From contig NZ_CP098242.1 in NCBI RefSeq assembly GCF_027118995.1, positions 310,001 through 374,000 of the forward strand: a stretch of DNA of 64,000 bases, in the 5' to 3' direction. The notes below the pieces were generated by a model, which was given only the letters and a program-made list of their open reading frames with translations, was not told the origin of the DNA and searched no databases. Positions 55,234-64,000 of the stretch are shown piece after piece; the stretch's first letter is position 1; every line of letters starts with the position of its first letter. The stretch is from Oxalobacter vibrioformis (lineage in GTDB: Bacteria > Pseudomonadota > Gammaproteobacteria > Burkholderiales > Burkholderiaceae_D). A program made the position numbers and the translations under genes.

Positions 55234-56067
55234 TCAAAACCAGTCATACCAGACTGGTGTCAAGCCATCCGGAAGGGGAGGAATCCTTCCCACATCCAGA
55301 TAGGTTTCTCCCGGCGCATGAAAATCAGAACCGGCCGATGCCAGAAAACCATACTGCTTTGCCAGATCCGCAAAATAAGGATAAAGATCGCGGCTGTGGC
55401 TGCCCGTGACCACTTCAATCCCGACACCCCCCAACTGCTTGAAATCATCAAAAAGCGCGAGGAGCGACTGTTCAGATATTTCATAGCGCCCCGGATGTGC
55501 AATGATGGCAATTCCGCCAGCGCTTTTGATCCAGTTAATCGCATTTTCCAATGTGGTCCATTCATGAAACACATAAGCCGGCCTTCCCTTTTTCAGGTAC
55601 TGCTCAAACGCATCGTTTGTCGTGGCACAGATTTTTGCGTCAACCAGGAAGCGGGAAAAGTGTTTACGTGAAATAATGATCGGATCGGATACCTGTTTCA
55701 CAATGCTTTCATAAGCACCAGCAATGCCCTGCTTCTCAAGCCGCCGGCCAATTTCAACCGCCCTTTCCACACGCCCTGCGCGGTTGGCATCCAGCTTGCT
55801 GACGAATTCCTGATTGTTTTCATCAACATGCAATCCCACGATGTGAACGGAACGTCCGCCCCAGGTAATGGATATTTCAACGCCCGGCACAAGGTGAATC
55901 CCGGCCTTCTCGCTGGCCTCTTTCGCCTCCCCAACGCCCGTGACCATATCATGGTCCGTCAGGGCCAGCACTTTTGCACCGTTGGCTGCGGCGCGCGCCA
56001 CCAGTTCGGAAGGCGTCAGCATGCCGTCAGAGCACCTGGAGTGAGAATGAAGATCAATATTGAGCAT
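55234..56067 (-). CDS. PHP-domain phosphoesterase (RNase AM / YciV type)
   Basis: The 277-residue protein starts IDLHSHSRCSDGMLTPSELV (metal-binding HxH) and has LALTDHDMVTGV, GVEISITWGGRSVHIVGLHV and AIIAHPGR, followed by GSDFHAPGE near the C-terminus. Relatives remove 5' nucleotides from RNA or hydrolyse 3',5'-bisphosphonucleotides. The exact substrate is not shown by sequence. Confidence 0.93.
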   Translation of the reverse strand: MLNIDLHSHSRCSDGMLTPSELVARAAANGAKVLALTDHDMVTGVGEAKEASEKAGIHLVPGVEISITWGGRSVHIVGLHVDENNQEFVSKLDANRAGRVERAVEIGRRLEKQGIAGAYESIVKQVSDPIIISRKHFSRFLVDAKICATTNDAFEQYLKKGRPAYVFHEWTTLENAINWIKSAGGIAIIAHPGRYEISEQSLLALFDDFKQLGGVGIEVVTGSHSRDLYPYFADLAKQYGFLASAGSDFHAPGETYLDVGRIPPLPDGLTPVWYDWF

Positions 56068-56135
56068 GGGAAAGGCAATGGTGTCTCAAACTGCTATTGT
56101 AGTACGAGAGTGAAAAAATTGCCTGTTTGACCCTG

Positions 56136-57008
56136 TCAGACAAGGAAATCCTCGATCAGTTCCGCAACAACCTCAGGCTGGTCCTGCTGAACCATATGCC
56201 CGGCATCCGGGATCATGACGACTTTCACATCCGGAATAACCGAGGCACGGCTCCGGATTTCCTCTCGCCCCTTTTCGTAATCACCCATTCGCATACCCAG
56301 AAGGGAAAACTCCCCATCCACCATCAGTGTGGGCGCGGTAATCAGACCCCAACTGGCTAGCACTTCATCCATGCGTGTCATGACGGGATTAATACGGCGA
56401 TGATGGGGATCGGCCAGAATCCGCCACATGCCATCCTCATTCTGCTGCGCCCAGTGCGATGCGATAAAAAGCGCCCGCTCATCAGTCAACCGTGGATTAT
56501 TTCGCTTGACCCGGCGAACCACCTCATCCAGGCTGGCGAACCCTCGAGGCTTGTCATATGCATGCAGTGAATCCAGCCATTTCCCATAACGCGCAGCCGC
56601 CTGATCCGGCTCCATCCGCATCATGCCGTACCCTTCCAGGCTGACAAGCTGCCTTACACGCGCAGGACGCACACTCGCATAAAGACAGGCGACATTCCCT
56701 CCCAGGCTGTGCCCGAGAAGGCGCACCGGCGTATCGCGTGAATAATGGTTCAGCAATGCGTCAAGGTCTGCCAGATAATCCGGGAACCAGTAGCCATCCT
56801 TTGCATGAGAGGAATGACCAAATCCTCGCCAGTCGGGGGCAATAATATGCCATTCCTCCTGCAAGGCATCTACGAGAAACTGAAAGGTAATGGATGAATC
56901 CATCCAGCCGTGCAGCATGAAAATTGCAGGCGCGTCAGCACTTCCCCAGTGACGGATATGAAAACGCATGCCGCGCACGGAAAGAAATTCTGACCGGGAG
57001 AGTTTCAT
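56136..57008 (-). CDS. alpha/beta hydrolase
   Basis: The 290-residue enzyme has HGWMDSSITFQF (oxyanion loop), PDWRGFGHSSHA, the nucleophile elbow LLGHSLGGNVACLY and the C-terminal catalytic His in IPDAGHMVQQDQPE. The ATG at 57008 is preferred over a TTG two codons earlier. No signal peptide. Substrate unknown. Confidence 0.9.
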   Translation of the reverse strand: MKLSRSEFLSVRGMRFHIRHWGSADAPAIFMLHGWMDSSITFQFLVDALQEEWHIIAPDWRGFGHSSHAKDGYWFPDYLADLDALLNHYSRDTPVRLLGHSLGGNVACLYASVRPARVRQLVSLEGYGMMRMEPDQAAARYGKWLDSLHAYDKPRGFASLDEVVRRVKRNNPRLTDERALFIASHWAQQNEDGMWRILADPHHRRINPVMTRMDEVLASWGLITAPTLMVDGEFSLLGMRMGDYEKGREEIRSRASVIPDVKVVMIPDAGHMVQQDQPEVVAELIEDFLV

Positions 57009-57159
57009 TGGCAATCGTAAATATTCGAAATAAATTCAGGAATGAAATATATCACTCCACCGGTATTAGCGGATAAAATCAGGTGAAATCAGGGGCGTGT
57101 CACACCGTACTGCATACTTAACGTCAACGGGCATGCCCCCCAAACTGACAGGAAAATTT

Positions 57160-57738
57160 ATGGCCAATATCTACCGTTTAAAAGAGCATATTCCGCAAAT
57201 TCACCCCTCAGCCTACATCGCGCCCAACGCGACCCTGATCGGCAATGTCGTTGTCGAAGCCAACGCCTCTGTCTGGTTCAATGCGGTCATACGGGGTGAC
57301 AATGATCTTATCGTTATCGGTGAAGGTTCCAACGTGCAGGATGGCGCCATCCTGCACACCGATCCCGGCCAGCCCTTAATAATCGGGAAAAACGTCACCA
57401 TTGGCCACATGGCCATGCTCCACGGCTGCACCATCAGTGACAACGTCATTATCGGCGTACGTGCCACGGTGCTGAATGGCTCGGTCATTCCGGAAAATAC
57501 GCTGGTAGCTGCCGGTGCACTGGTATCCGAAAACAAGACATTTGAGCCCGGCTCGCAATTGATGGGGGCACCGGTGAAAATGACCAAAAAGCTGGATGAA
57601 AGAGTCGCACGCAGAATTCCGGGCGCAGCCAACTATTACATCCAGAACCGGCAGCGGTATAAGGAATGGTTGATGCAGGTACCGATAGATGAAGCCCGCA
57701 GAGAACATTTCACCTACCAGGAATCCGAAAAAAAATAA
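57160..57738 (+). CDS. gamma-carbonic-anhydrase-family protein
   Basis: Start at 57160 (MANIYRLKEHIPQIHPSAYI) follows ACAGGAAAAT and matches the family N-terminus. The left-handed beta helix shows hexapeptide repeats (ATLIGNVVVEANASVWFNAV, NVTIGHMAMLHGCTISDNVIIG) with the zinc histidines of TIGHMAMLHG. The 192-residue length is typical of the YrdA/PaaY branch, whose activity is often unproven. Confidence 0.93.
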   Translation: MANIYRLKEHIPQIHPSAYIAPNATLIGNVVVEANASVWFNAVIRGDNDLIVIGEGSNVQDGAILHTDPGQPLIIGKNVTIGHMAMLHGCTISDNVIIGVRATVLNGSVIPENTLVAAGALVSENKTFEPGSQLMGAPVKMTKKLDERVARRIPGAANYYIQNRQRYKEWLMQVPIDEARREHFTYQESEKK

Positions 57739-57826
57739 CAGCCAACCGGGTGGTTTTACGATCACGCAATGCATGAATCCGGTATCAGAGTAAAATGGCC
57801 TCTTTTCCTGGTACGAAAATAACATC

Positions 57827-58765
57827 ATGAAAGACCGTCTGCAAAAATTTCTGTTTGAACACGCCGCTGTTCGCGGTGAATTCGTTGACCTGACCGAAGC
57901 CTGGGAGCAGGTGCAGGAAAATCATGCCTATCCGCCTGCGGTAACCAGCCTCCTGGGAGAAATGCTTTCTGCTGCTGTTTTACTGGCCAGCAATATCAAA
58001 TTCAATGGCTCACTGATCATGCAGATACAGGGCGATGGCCCGGTTCGCCTGCTGGTTGCCGAATGCGATTCCAGTCTGCATGTCCGGGCAACTGCCAAGC
58101 TGGCAGAAGATGCGGTTATTGCGGATGATGCCTCCCTTCGACAATTGGTGCACGCCCGTGGGCGAGGACGCTTTGTCATTACGCTGGATATGAATGACAA
58201 GGTACCGGGGCAGCTTCCCTATCAGGGCATTGTATCGCTCGAAGGAGAAAATCTTGCAGAAGTTATTGAAAACTATATGCAGCAATCAGAGCAGCTCAGC
58301 ACCTGTATCTGGCTGGCAGCCAACGATTCGGTTTCACGCGGTCTTCTTTTGCAAAAACTGCCGGAAAAAACAGGAGAAGACGGACTGAGCCAGAAAACAG
58401 AAGAAGAAGCACGGGTATGGGATCACCTGGTTGCGCTGTCTTCAACGTTAAACCGGGATGAAATGCTCGGCACGGATATAGACACCCTGCAGCATCGTCT
58501 TTTCTGGGAAGAGGACATCCTGTCCTTTGAGCCTCAGCAACCAATATTTTCATGCAGCTGTTCCCGCCAGAAAGTCAGCGATATGTTTCGCATGCTTGGC
58601 GAAGTCGAAGTGAATGAGGCACTGGAAGAACAGCAGGGAAAACTGACTGTGAATTGTGACTTCTGCGGCAAGGGATACGATTTCGACAGAGTTGATGTCG
58701 CCCAGGTTTTTACAGAGGATACCAGTACCAATCCGGCAGCCGGCCCAAAAAACGCCATGCACTAG
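57827..58765 (+). CDS. hslO: redox-regulated chaperone Hsp33 (HslO)
   Basis: The 312-residue protein has the N-terminal chaperone domain (VTSLLGEMLSAAVLLASNIKF, VLVAECDS-like LLVAECDSS) and the C-terminal zinc switch FSCSCSRQKVSDMF ... VNCDFCGKGYDF (CxC and CxxC). Oxidation of these cysteines activates it. Its last codon and stop (CAC TAG) run into a MITE-like element whose terminal repeat supplies the stop. Confidence 0.95.
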   Translation: MKDRLQKFLFEHAAVRGEFVDLTEAWEQVQENHAYPPAVTSLLGEMLSAAVLLASNIKFNGSLIMQIQGDGPVRLLVAECDSSLHVRATAKLAEDAVIADDASLRQLVHARGRGRFVITLDMNDKVPGQLPYQGIVSLEGENLAEVIENYMQQSEQLSTCIWLAANDSVSRGLLLQKLPEKTGEDGLSQKTEEEARVWDHLVALSSTLNRDEMLGTDIDTLQHRLFWEEDILSFEPQQPIFSCSCSRQKVSDMFRMLGEVEVNEALEEQQGKLTVNCDFCGKGYDFDRVDVAQVFTEDTSTNPAAGPKNAMH

Positions 58766-58944
58766 GGCGTGTTAACACTAGACCGCTGTTCGCGAAAAGT
58801 CGTTTTGTTTCAAAGGGCAAGGCGCATCGGAAAATCTGGATGCAGGCGTAGTCAACCTACGTCAAATTCAGATTTTTCGAGGCAACACCGCCATGTGGGA
58901 CATAACGGCTTTGCAGCAGGCTGTTTAGTGTTAACACGCCCTAG
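58762..58944. repeat. 183-bp MITE-like element with 19-bp perfect terminal inverted repeats
   Basis: CTAGGGCGTGTTAACACTA (58762-58780) is the exact reverse complement of 58926-58944. Between them, GAAAATCTG...CAGATTTTTC and GCGTAG/CTACGT form nested inverted repeats. No coding capacity. CTAG at both tips could be a target duplication. It overlaps the hslO stop codon. Confidence 0.85.
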
Positions 58945-58958
58945 GGATGTCACTCAAC

Positions 58959-61505
58959 TTATGCACCCTTGATCTTTTTGACCAGCCTGATAATTCTGTC
59001 TGCAGATAGGGGATCGGTGAGTACAGGCAAGATACACAGCGCATTGAGCTGATCGTGTGAAGAGACATTCCGATTGCCTGAAAGTGAATCCTTCAGGACT
59101 TCCAGTTGTACCTGCCGCCGTTTTTCAGCAAACTCGGGCGGGCTGTCTATGGCAGCAGCAATTTCAAGCCTGAGCAACTGCTCCGAAAGATGCGACTGAC
59201 GGGACTTCAATGCTTCGACATACGCTGCATCCCTGGCTGCCAGTGCGTTTAATGCTGCATCAAAACGCGGGCGCAACATTTTTTTCCACTCATCTGACGG
59301 CTGTGACTCCCACAGGGATTTCAATTCATCGGCCAGTTCAGGCTGATCCGGCAGGGCATTTTCCCCTTTCTGGCAAATAGAAAGTTTCTCAATCAACGCA
59401 GCAATCCGGCGGTTTTTTTCTTCTTCCTGCATTGTCCTCATCCGGGACAGAAGGGCTTCCACTGCGGCGTTATAACGTTCTTGAATAACACCTTCCTGCT
59501 CCTTCGGTACAGGACCGGCACCGCGCCATTGCCCATCAGCCTCCCTGAGAGCCTGCTGTATTTTTCCAACCGTTTCTGCGAGGTTTGTTTCCAGATTTTC
59601 GCAGAGTTTTTCCTTTTCGCGCAAACTGTCCAGCCGCTCTTTTTCCGCCACTTCATTCAGTTTGCTGCGATGGGCAAAAATGGCTTCTGATGCACTTCGG
59701 AACTGTTGCCACAACTTCTCGTCCTCACGGCTGTCCAGGGGAAACGCCCGGGCCCTTTCCTGCCATTTTTCCTGCAATTGCCGCGCCATCCGGCCTGATT
59801 TTTTGTCCTGAGGCTCAAGGTTTCTGACTTCTTCTATCAGTTCCTTTCGCCTTTGCACTTGGATTTTCGTCTCTTCCTTCAGCAATTCATCCAAAGGGCG
59901 CATAACCGCGTCAAGCTCGGCGTTCAGCCGTTTTTTCTCTTTTCGGGTAATCGGCCCGATCTGCTGCCATGTGCGCTGTACCTGTCTCTGATATTCAACC
60001 AGCGAGCGCCAGTTCATCTCATTTTCTTCGGGCGGCAGCTTCAGCGTTGAAAGGATCTCCCGGGCACTGTCTACCAATGCCTGCGCTTTCTCTTTATTCT
60101 GTTCACGTGCAACGGCCTGTGAACGGGCATATTCCATGACCGGCTCATACGCATGGTTACAGGCTGCATCAAATTGTTGCCACTGGCTCTTGGAAGCCAT
60201 CCCTGAAGATTCATTCAATGCTTTCCATTTTTCCCGTGCATCGACAACCGCAGCAGCCAGCTCTTCCAATGGATAATTCTTTCCGGGAAGTGCCTCTACA
60301 ATGCGAAGCAGTTGTTCGCGGGAAGCATGTCCTCCCCATCGTGCCCAATCAGCAAGATTTCTGAGTTCAGAGCGCAACTGAACCAGCATGGCCTTTTGTT
60401 CGAAAGACGGCTCAAATACAGAAAAATCCAGGTGCGTTATCCGCTCGCTTTGCTGTGTTGCCTCACGAACTGATCCTTCCTCAATGGCTTTTTTCATGAG
60501 AGAAAGGGAATAGACAAAAAGTGATTCGATTTCGGTGGAAGAGAGTTTTTGCCCGGTTTTTTCGTGCTCTTGCCTGTCGTCCCGGGAAACCCGGGCAGCA
60601 AGCGCATCAAATCTTGCCTGGAGATCAGACAGGCGTTCATCATCATTTCCGACTGGAAACGCCCGCCATTGCTGCTGCAGATCCTTCAGCGTCAAAGTGG
60701 ACAGATCCGCACTTTCCCATGCCGCCAGCATCTCTATGCGTACCGCCAGCGCTTCATGGTTTTGCCTGTGCTGCTGTGTATTGCCAGCAAGGCGCTCTTT
60801 TGCTTCGTCAACGTCATTGATCAGGTGCCGCGGCAACGCAGTCCACTCACGCGACTGAACCCGGTTTTCAGATAATGCCAACAGTACGGTGAGCCGGGCT
60901 TCCCGTTCTGGCGGGGTCAGCGCTGCCTCTTCTTCTTCAAGCTGCAAGAGCGCAGAAAGCGTATCCATGACCTCGCGCTGCAATGCCGCCTGATCCGTCA
61001 GGCGCTGCCTGATTGCGTCACGAATGGCCTCATATTGCCGCACAAGCCCCGCATCATCAGCATCTGCTTTTTTAACGGTATCCCACTGGCGATCAAGATC
61101 TGCCACCAGATTGGGGAGCAAGTGAACTTCATTTTTCAGGTGATTGGCTAAATCAACACAGGCCAGGATCTGTTCCTGCTGCTTCTCGCGCTGTGAAAGC
61201 GCGTCCAGCCTGGACTGCACCAGGCGGGTGACACGCCGGTCAGTATTTCGCAGGGCATTTCTGATCTGCTGCAGCAGGACTTTGGAATGGACTTTTTGTG
61301 CCGCAATAAAACGGGCATCAGCCGATGAACTTTGCAAAATGAATGCGGCCGCCTCATTCTCATCGTCAGGCAATGCCTCAGCCTGCCGGATTGCTGCCTG
61401 CCGCACTTCATTGGCTGCTGCCTGCCGGGCATTTTTCTTTTCTTCTGAAAATGAAATGGAATCAGGCTGTTTTTTCCCGAAGCGTTGTAATAAAAAATTA
61501 AACAT
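58959..61505 (-). CDS. DUF349-domain coiled-coil protein
   Basis: The start at 61505 (MFNFLLQRFGKKQPDSISFS) is chosen over one 21 codons earlier. The 848 residues are almost wholly charged alpha helix: an N-terminal part with HEAT-like alanine-rich repeats (AAAFILQSSSADARFIAAQKV) and then several copies of the DUF349 unit. The units can be spotted by W-x-x-x-G/ W-x-x-F spacing: QWRAFP, KWKALNESSGMASKSQWQQFDAACNHAY, TWQQIGPITRKEKKRLNAEL and QWRGAGPVPKEQEG. Function unknown; the helical rods suggest a scaffold or nucleoid/cell-envelope role. Confidence 0.85.
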   Translation of the reverse strand: MFNFLLQRFGKKQPDSISFSEEKKNARQAAANEVRQAAIRQAEALPDDENEAAAFILQSSSADARFIAAQKVHSKVLLQQIRNALRNTDRRVTRLVQSRLDALSQREKQQEQILACVDLANHLKNEVHLLPNLVADLDRQWDTVKKADADDAGLVRQYEAIRDAIRQRLTDQAALQREVMDTLSALLQLEEEEAALTPPEREARLTVLLALSENRVQSREWTALPRHLINDVDEAKERLAGNTQQHRQNHEALAVRIEMLAAWESADLSTLTLKDLQQQWRAFPVGNDDERLSDLQARFDALAARVSRDDRQEHEKTGQKLSSTEIESLFVYSLSLMKKAIEEGSVREATQQSERITHLDFSVFEPSFEQKAMLVQLRSELRNLADWARWGGHASREQLLRIVEALPGKNYPLEELAAAVVDAREKWKALNESSGMASKSQWQQFDAACNHAYEPVMEYARSQAVAREQNKEKAQALVDSAREILSTLKLPPEENEMNWRSLVEYQRQVQRTWQQIGPITRKEKKRLNAELDAVMRPLDELLKEETKIQVQRRKELIEEVRNLEPQDKKSGRMARQLQEKWQERARAFPLDSREDEKLWQQFRSASEAIFAHRSKLNEVAEKERLDSLREKEKLCENLETNLAETVGKIQQALREADGQWRGAGPVPKEQEGVIQERYNAAVEALLSRMRTMQEEEKNRRIAALIEKLSICQKGENALPDQPELADELKSLWESQPSDEWKKMLRPRFDAALNALAARDAAYVEALKSRQSHLSEQLLRLEIAAAIDSPPEFAEKRRQVQLEVLKDSLSGNRNVSSHDQLNALCILPVLTDPLSADRIIRLVKKIKGA

Positions 61506-61749
61506 AAACCTGAAATCCAAATCGGCAATCACATTGCGAGGACATTCATGATAACAAGACTCTGGCAAAAAGCGCTTCTCAAAAAGACAAGAAAACGATT
61601 TTTTTATGCTCTCATAAAAAAATCCGCGGATTACAGCCAGATATCGGCCTTCCGGAAAAACGGAAAACAGAAATATTGCGGAAAAATACTTTCAGGAGGG
61701 GAAAACTGCAACCAACCGGAAACCGGTCAGTTGCAAAGACATCCCATCG

Positions 61750-61947
61750 TTAATTACCACAGTAGCACTGGCTGGTGCAATGACGGTGCATATCATAGGA
61801 TTTTGGCAATTGCTCACGTTCTGCCAGGATATCGTACATGGCCGCCTTGCGATTATGGATACCCATCACCAGTTGGCGGTCAAATTCCGTTTTCATGTAA
61901 ATGCGTTTTAAATAGGCAGCATGATGCCTGGATATAAATCTTTTCAT
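61750..61947 (-). CDS. 65-residue basic hypothetical protein
   Basis: The start at 61947 follows GAGGTTGAT. The protein (MKRFISRHHAAYLKRIYMKT ... IHNRKAAMYDILAEREQLPK) is basic and helical, ending in a His/Cys-rich tail (HRHCTSQCYCGN) that could bind a metal. No family is recognised. It lies between the hemerythrin-like gene and the DUF349 gene on the same strand. Confidence 0.5.
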   Translation of the reverse strand: MKRFISRHHAAYLKRIYMKTEFDRQLVMGIHNRKAAMYDILAEREQLPKSYDMHRHCTSQCYCGN

Positions 61948-62038
61948 ATCAACCTCACCCGTTAATCTTTTTGAGATATACCGGAAATACCTTGCCGGCC
62001 TGTCTGGTAAAACAGACGGCAGTACTTCCAGGAAGTCG

Positions 62039-62776
62039 TCAGCTGTTTTGAAGGAGTGCTTGCTGAACGACCGGTTTACCATGTATCCGCGTCAAATTGG
62101 ATGGCGGGAGTTGTCCGCTTCCAACATGCAGAGAAGACAATTCCAAGCCTTGTAAGCCGGAGTTATCTGTCAGCTTATATTTTAACCCTGAATCTGCTTT
62201 TTCGTCACGCCCATTTATTGATAAAGGGCAATATTTCTCCAGATGGTCATCATCCAGATCAATAACGACATGGCGGCTGATTTCATCAGTCTGCTCGCGC
62301 ATGAATATTCTGGCCAGGGAAAACCAGCTTTCACGGGGAATATTCTCCTGAGCCAACGGGAAAATCAGGCGTTCTTCGATTTCAAGCAGTTGAAACATTG
62401 TCTGACAGTACTGCTCCACCAGCGCCTTTGATACGGCACTGGCATTGCCTCCTTCTTTCAAGACCTGATACAGGCTCAGGCAGACAGCCGCATGCAGGTT
62501 GGCTGAAGACTGGTGCAGTACCTCATGATCAGCGATCAGCCTGCTGCTTTCCGGTACCTGCTTTTGCATTTCAGGCAGAAAGTGAACTTCCAGTCGCCGG
62601 AGACAGCATTGGCTGTGCAACGGATAAGCAAGCAGGAGCAGCTTTTCCAGCGCCTCCTGCTGGTATTTCCCACTCTCACAGAAGTCTTCTGCCCAGCGTT
62701 TCAAACGCGACAGATCTTCCCGCAAGCGATCATTTTCCAGTTGCATGGCAACCTGTACATAAGTACTCGACAGCAT
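62039..62776 (-). CDS. hemerythrin-like protein
   Basis: The start at 62776 (MLSSTYVQVAMQLENDRLRE) follows CCGGAGTAAAAAC. The 245 residues contain a helical bundle with spaced His/Glu that fits a hemerythrin-type di-iron site: LRRLEVHFLPEM, LIADHEVLHQSSANLH, then MFQLLEIEERLIFPLAQ. Such proteins sense or carry oxygen or protect against it. The C-terminal 70 residues are polar and unmatched. The family call is by motif spacing only. Confidence 0.65.
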   Translation of the reverse strand: MLSSTYVQVAMQLENDRLREDLSRLKRWAEDFCESGKYQQEALEKLLLLAYPLHSQCCLRRLEVHFLPEMQKQVPESSRLIADHEVLHQSSANLHAAVCLSLYQVLKEGGNASAVSKALVEQYCQTMFQLLEIEERLIFPLAQENIPRESWFSLARIFMREQTDEISRHVVIDLDDDHLEKYCPLSINGRDEKADSGLKYKLTDNSGLQGLELSSLHVGSGQLPPSNLTRIHGKPVVQQALLQNS

Positions 62777-63108
62777 GTTTTTACTCCGGTTTTTGCAGCA
62801 TGAAATGGATATCGTTGATAAAGAGTCCTGCAAAACAGCAAAGTTCCACCTGTTCAATTCACTTATTACGGCAGAATTCGCTATTTTTTCAAGGGGTAAC
62901 ATGAAATTTTTTATGTATTTCCACATCTGCGCCTTGCAAAGCCACAACAGGAAAAGGAAAAAACAGGAAAACAATACGCCGTCAGCACAGCAGGATGACG
63001 GCTGGAAAAGTAAAACAGGGGATCTGGCAACAGCAAGGATGGGCAGGCAGTGATATATTAGTGTCAAAAAAACCGTTTGATGCCACATCCATTTTAGAAA
63101 GTTGAGCG

Positions 63109-63666
63109 ATGAATGAGACTTTGCAATTGATCCGGCAACGCCGTTCCATCAAAAAATTCCAGGAAACGCGGGTACCGGATGATATGGCAGAAGCCATCCT
63201 TGAAGCCGGCAGGCTGGCTCCCTGCTCCATGAACCGGCAGGAACGTCACTTTACCGTGGTTCAGTCACAGGAATTGATGGCTGACATGAACCGGGAATCA
63301 AAAGCTGTTGCTGTCGGCGTCAAAGACCGCTATCTCAGCCTGATGGCACAAAGCGAAAACTACAGTATTTTTCATCATGCGCCATTACTCATTATTGTCT
63401 CAGGGCCTGATGAACCAATGGTGGAATCCGATTGTGCCGCTGCCATCCAGAACATGATGATTGCGGCTGAATCCCTGGGTTACAGTACCTGCTGGGTCAA
63501 TTACGTGCTTTTTCTTTTTCAGGGATCCAAAGATGCTGAATACCGGGAAAAGCTCGACATCCCCGAAAGGTATTGCCCCTATGGCGCACTCGTCATTGGC
63601 ACCAAAGAAGACGGCCCTCCCGGAGAGCGCACAATACGGGGAAATACAGTCAATCATATCCGCTGA
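63109..63666 (+). CDS. nitroreductase-family flavoprotein
   Basis: The 185-residue protein begins IRQRRSIKKFQETRVPDDM, the family's FMN-binding RRSxRxF start. It has AGRLAPCSMNRQERHFTVV, DCAAAIQNMMIAAESLGYSTCWVN and CPYGALVIGTKEDG. It reduces nitro or quinone-type substrates with NAD(P)H; the exact substrate is unknown. Confidence 0.92.
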   Translation: MNETLQLIRQRRSIKKFQETRVPDDMAEAILEAGRLAPCSMNRQERHFTVVQSQELMADMNRESKAVAVGVKDRYLSLMAQSENYSIFHHAPLLIIVSGPDEPMVESDCAAAIQNMMIAAESLGYSTCWVNYVLFLFQGSKDAEYREKLDIPERYCPYGALVIGTKEDGPPGERTIRGNTVNHIR

Positions 63667-63686
63667 GCGCTCTTTCCTGTATAAAA

Positions 63687-63708
63687 AAACCTGACTGACG
63701 TCAGGTTT
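63687..63708. terminator. hairpin after the nitroreductase gene
   Basis: AAACCTGAC, a 4-base loop and GTCAGGTTT form a stem just past the stop. The stronger T run is on the minus strand. Confidence 0.65.
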
Positions 63709-63806
63709 CAGACTGCTGACAAAGTATTGCAAAGTCCCTGGCGTTAAGCCTGGGATTTTGCTTTAATGGAATTGCTTATAGATATCCGCATAAAAGGCAG
63801 GCTCTG

Positions 63807-64000
63807 ATGCTAAAGACACCGACACCGCAGCAACACGAATTGGAGATGGTCACCCTTGAAGAACTGGTTCCCAAAGACCATCTATTAAGACTGATAGACC
63901 GCCACATCCATTTTGACTTTATCAGAGAGCACACCGCCCATCTTTACAGTGCGGACAATGGCAGGCCCGCCCTTGATCCCGTAGTTTTATTCAAGATGCT
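63807..64000 (+). CDS. N-terminal part of a transposase (DUF772, IS1182/IS5-like), cut by the window end
   Basis: The first 64 codons read MLKTPTPQQHELEMVTLEEL, then VPKDHLLRLIDRHIHFDFI and GRPALDPVVLFKM. This is the DUF772-type start of IS1182-like DDE transposases. No terminal repeat was confirmed. The rest lies outside the window. Confidence 0.85.
   Translation, partial: MLKTPTPQQHELEMVTLEELVPKDHLLRLIDRHIHFDFIREHTAHLYSADNGRPALDPVVLFKM

Noticed and set aside
61548..61937. 129-codon plus-strand frame
   Set aside because: No domain, no ribosome-binding site, and antisense to the small basic protein, which has better support.

Overview
The window is a bacterial chromosome segment of roughly 50% G+C. 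The block at 40.8-58.8 kb (glmM, folP, ftsH, rlmE facing yhbY, greA, carB, carA, trpS, an M50 protease gene, a Sua5/YciO gene, htpX, a PHP-domain gene, hslO) is ordered as in Burkholderiales. Together with an anaerobic heme-degradation locus and an exported lactate-oxidase-like protein, it suggests Oxalobacteraceae, most likely an Oxalobacter-like anaerobe. The genus is an inference from gene content, not from a search.

Layout. (1) 0-3.5 kb: an alpha/beta hydrolase (cut by the edge), a small TonB C-terminal-domain protein, a gene whose signal peptide is out of frame, a tiny membrane protein and a methyltransferase with a regulatory domain. (2) 3.6-17 kb: an accessory island crowded with insertion sequences (IS3, IS481, a frameshifted IS256, IS110), a P4-type integrase next to tRNA-Ser(GGA), a 194-bp perfect repeat, and two copies of a cassette made of a short reading frame, a large soluble protein of unknown function, a hairpin terminator and an exported Sel1-repeat protein. 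Truncated Sel1 copies lie beside both cassettes. This cassette is the best candidate for an undescribed system; an effector/immunity pair is one possible reading. (3) 17-23.6 kb: small hypothetical genes, a Lar-like zinc-ribbon protein, a remnant of an [FeFe]-hydrogenase-like ferredoxin domain, yajD, tRNA-Arg(TCT), a YjfB-family gene, an exported FMN alpha-hydroxy-acid oxidase and a truncated alpha-2-macroglobulin-like gene.

(4) 23.6-33.5 kb: a divergent heme locus. HutX, a ChuY-like reductase and the radical SAM enzyme HutW are read leftward; TonB, ExbB, ExbD, a TonB-dependent heme/hemoglobin receptor, a ChaN-like protein and an SbmA/YddA-like ABC transporter are read rightward. The two directions share a control region with two near-consensus Fur boxes inside a long palindrome. 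The products would carry heme across the outer membrane and open its ring without oxygen. (5) 33.6-36.9 kb: a lipoprotein, a methyltransferase, a decayed ABC ATPase and a CRP/FNR-type regulator with its own Fur-like box. (6) 36.87-40.70 kb: a small sulfur island bounded by a 51-bp duplication of the 3' part of tRNA-Pro(TGG). It carries a CoA-disulfide-reductase/rhodanese fusion, a BigR-like repressor and two YeeE/YedE (PmpA/PmpB) transporter halves.

(7) 40.8-58.8 kb: the housekeeping block above, followed by a MITE-like element that supplies the stop codon of hslO. (8) 58.9-64 kb: a long DUF349 coiled-coil protein, a small basic protein, a hemerythrin-like protein, a nitroreductase and the start of another transposase cut by the window end.
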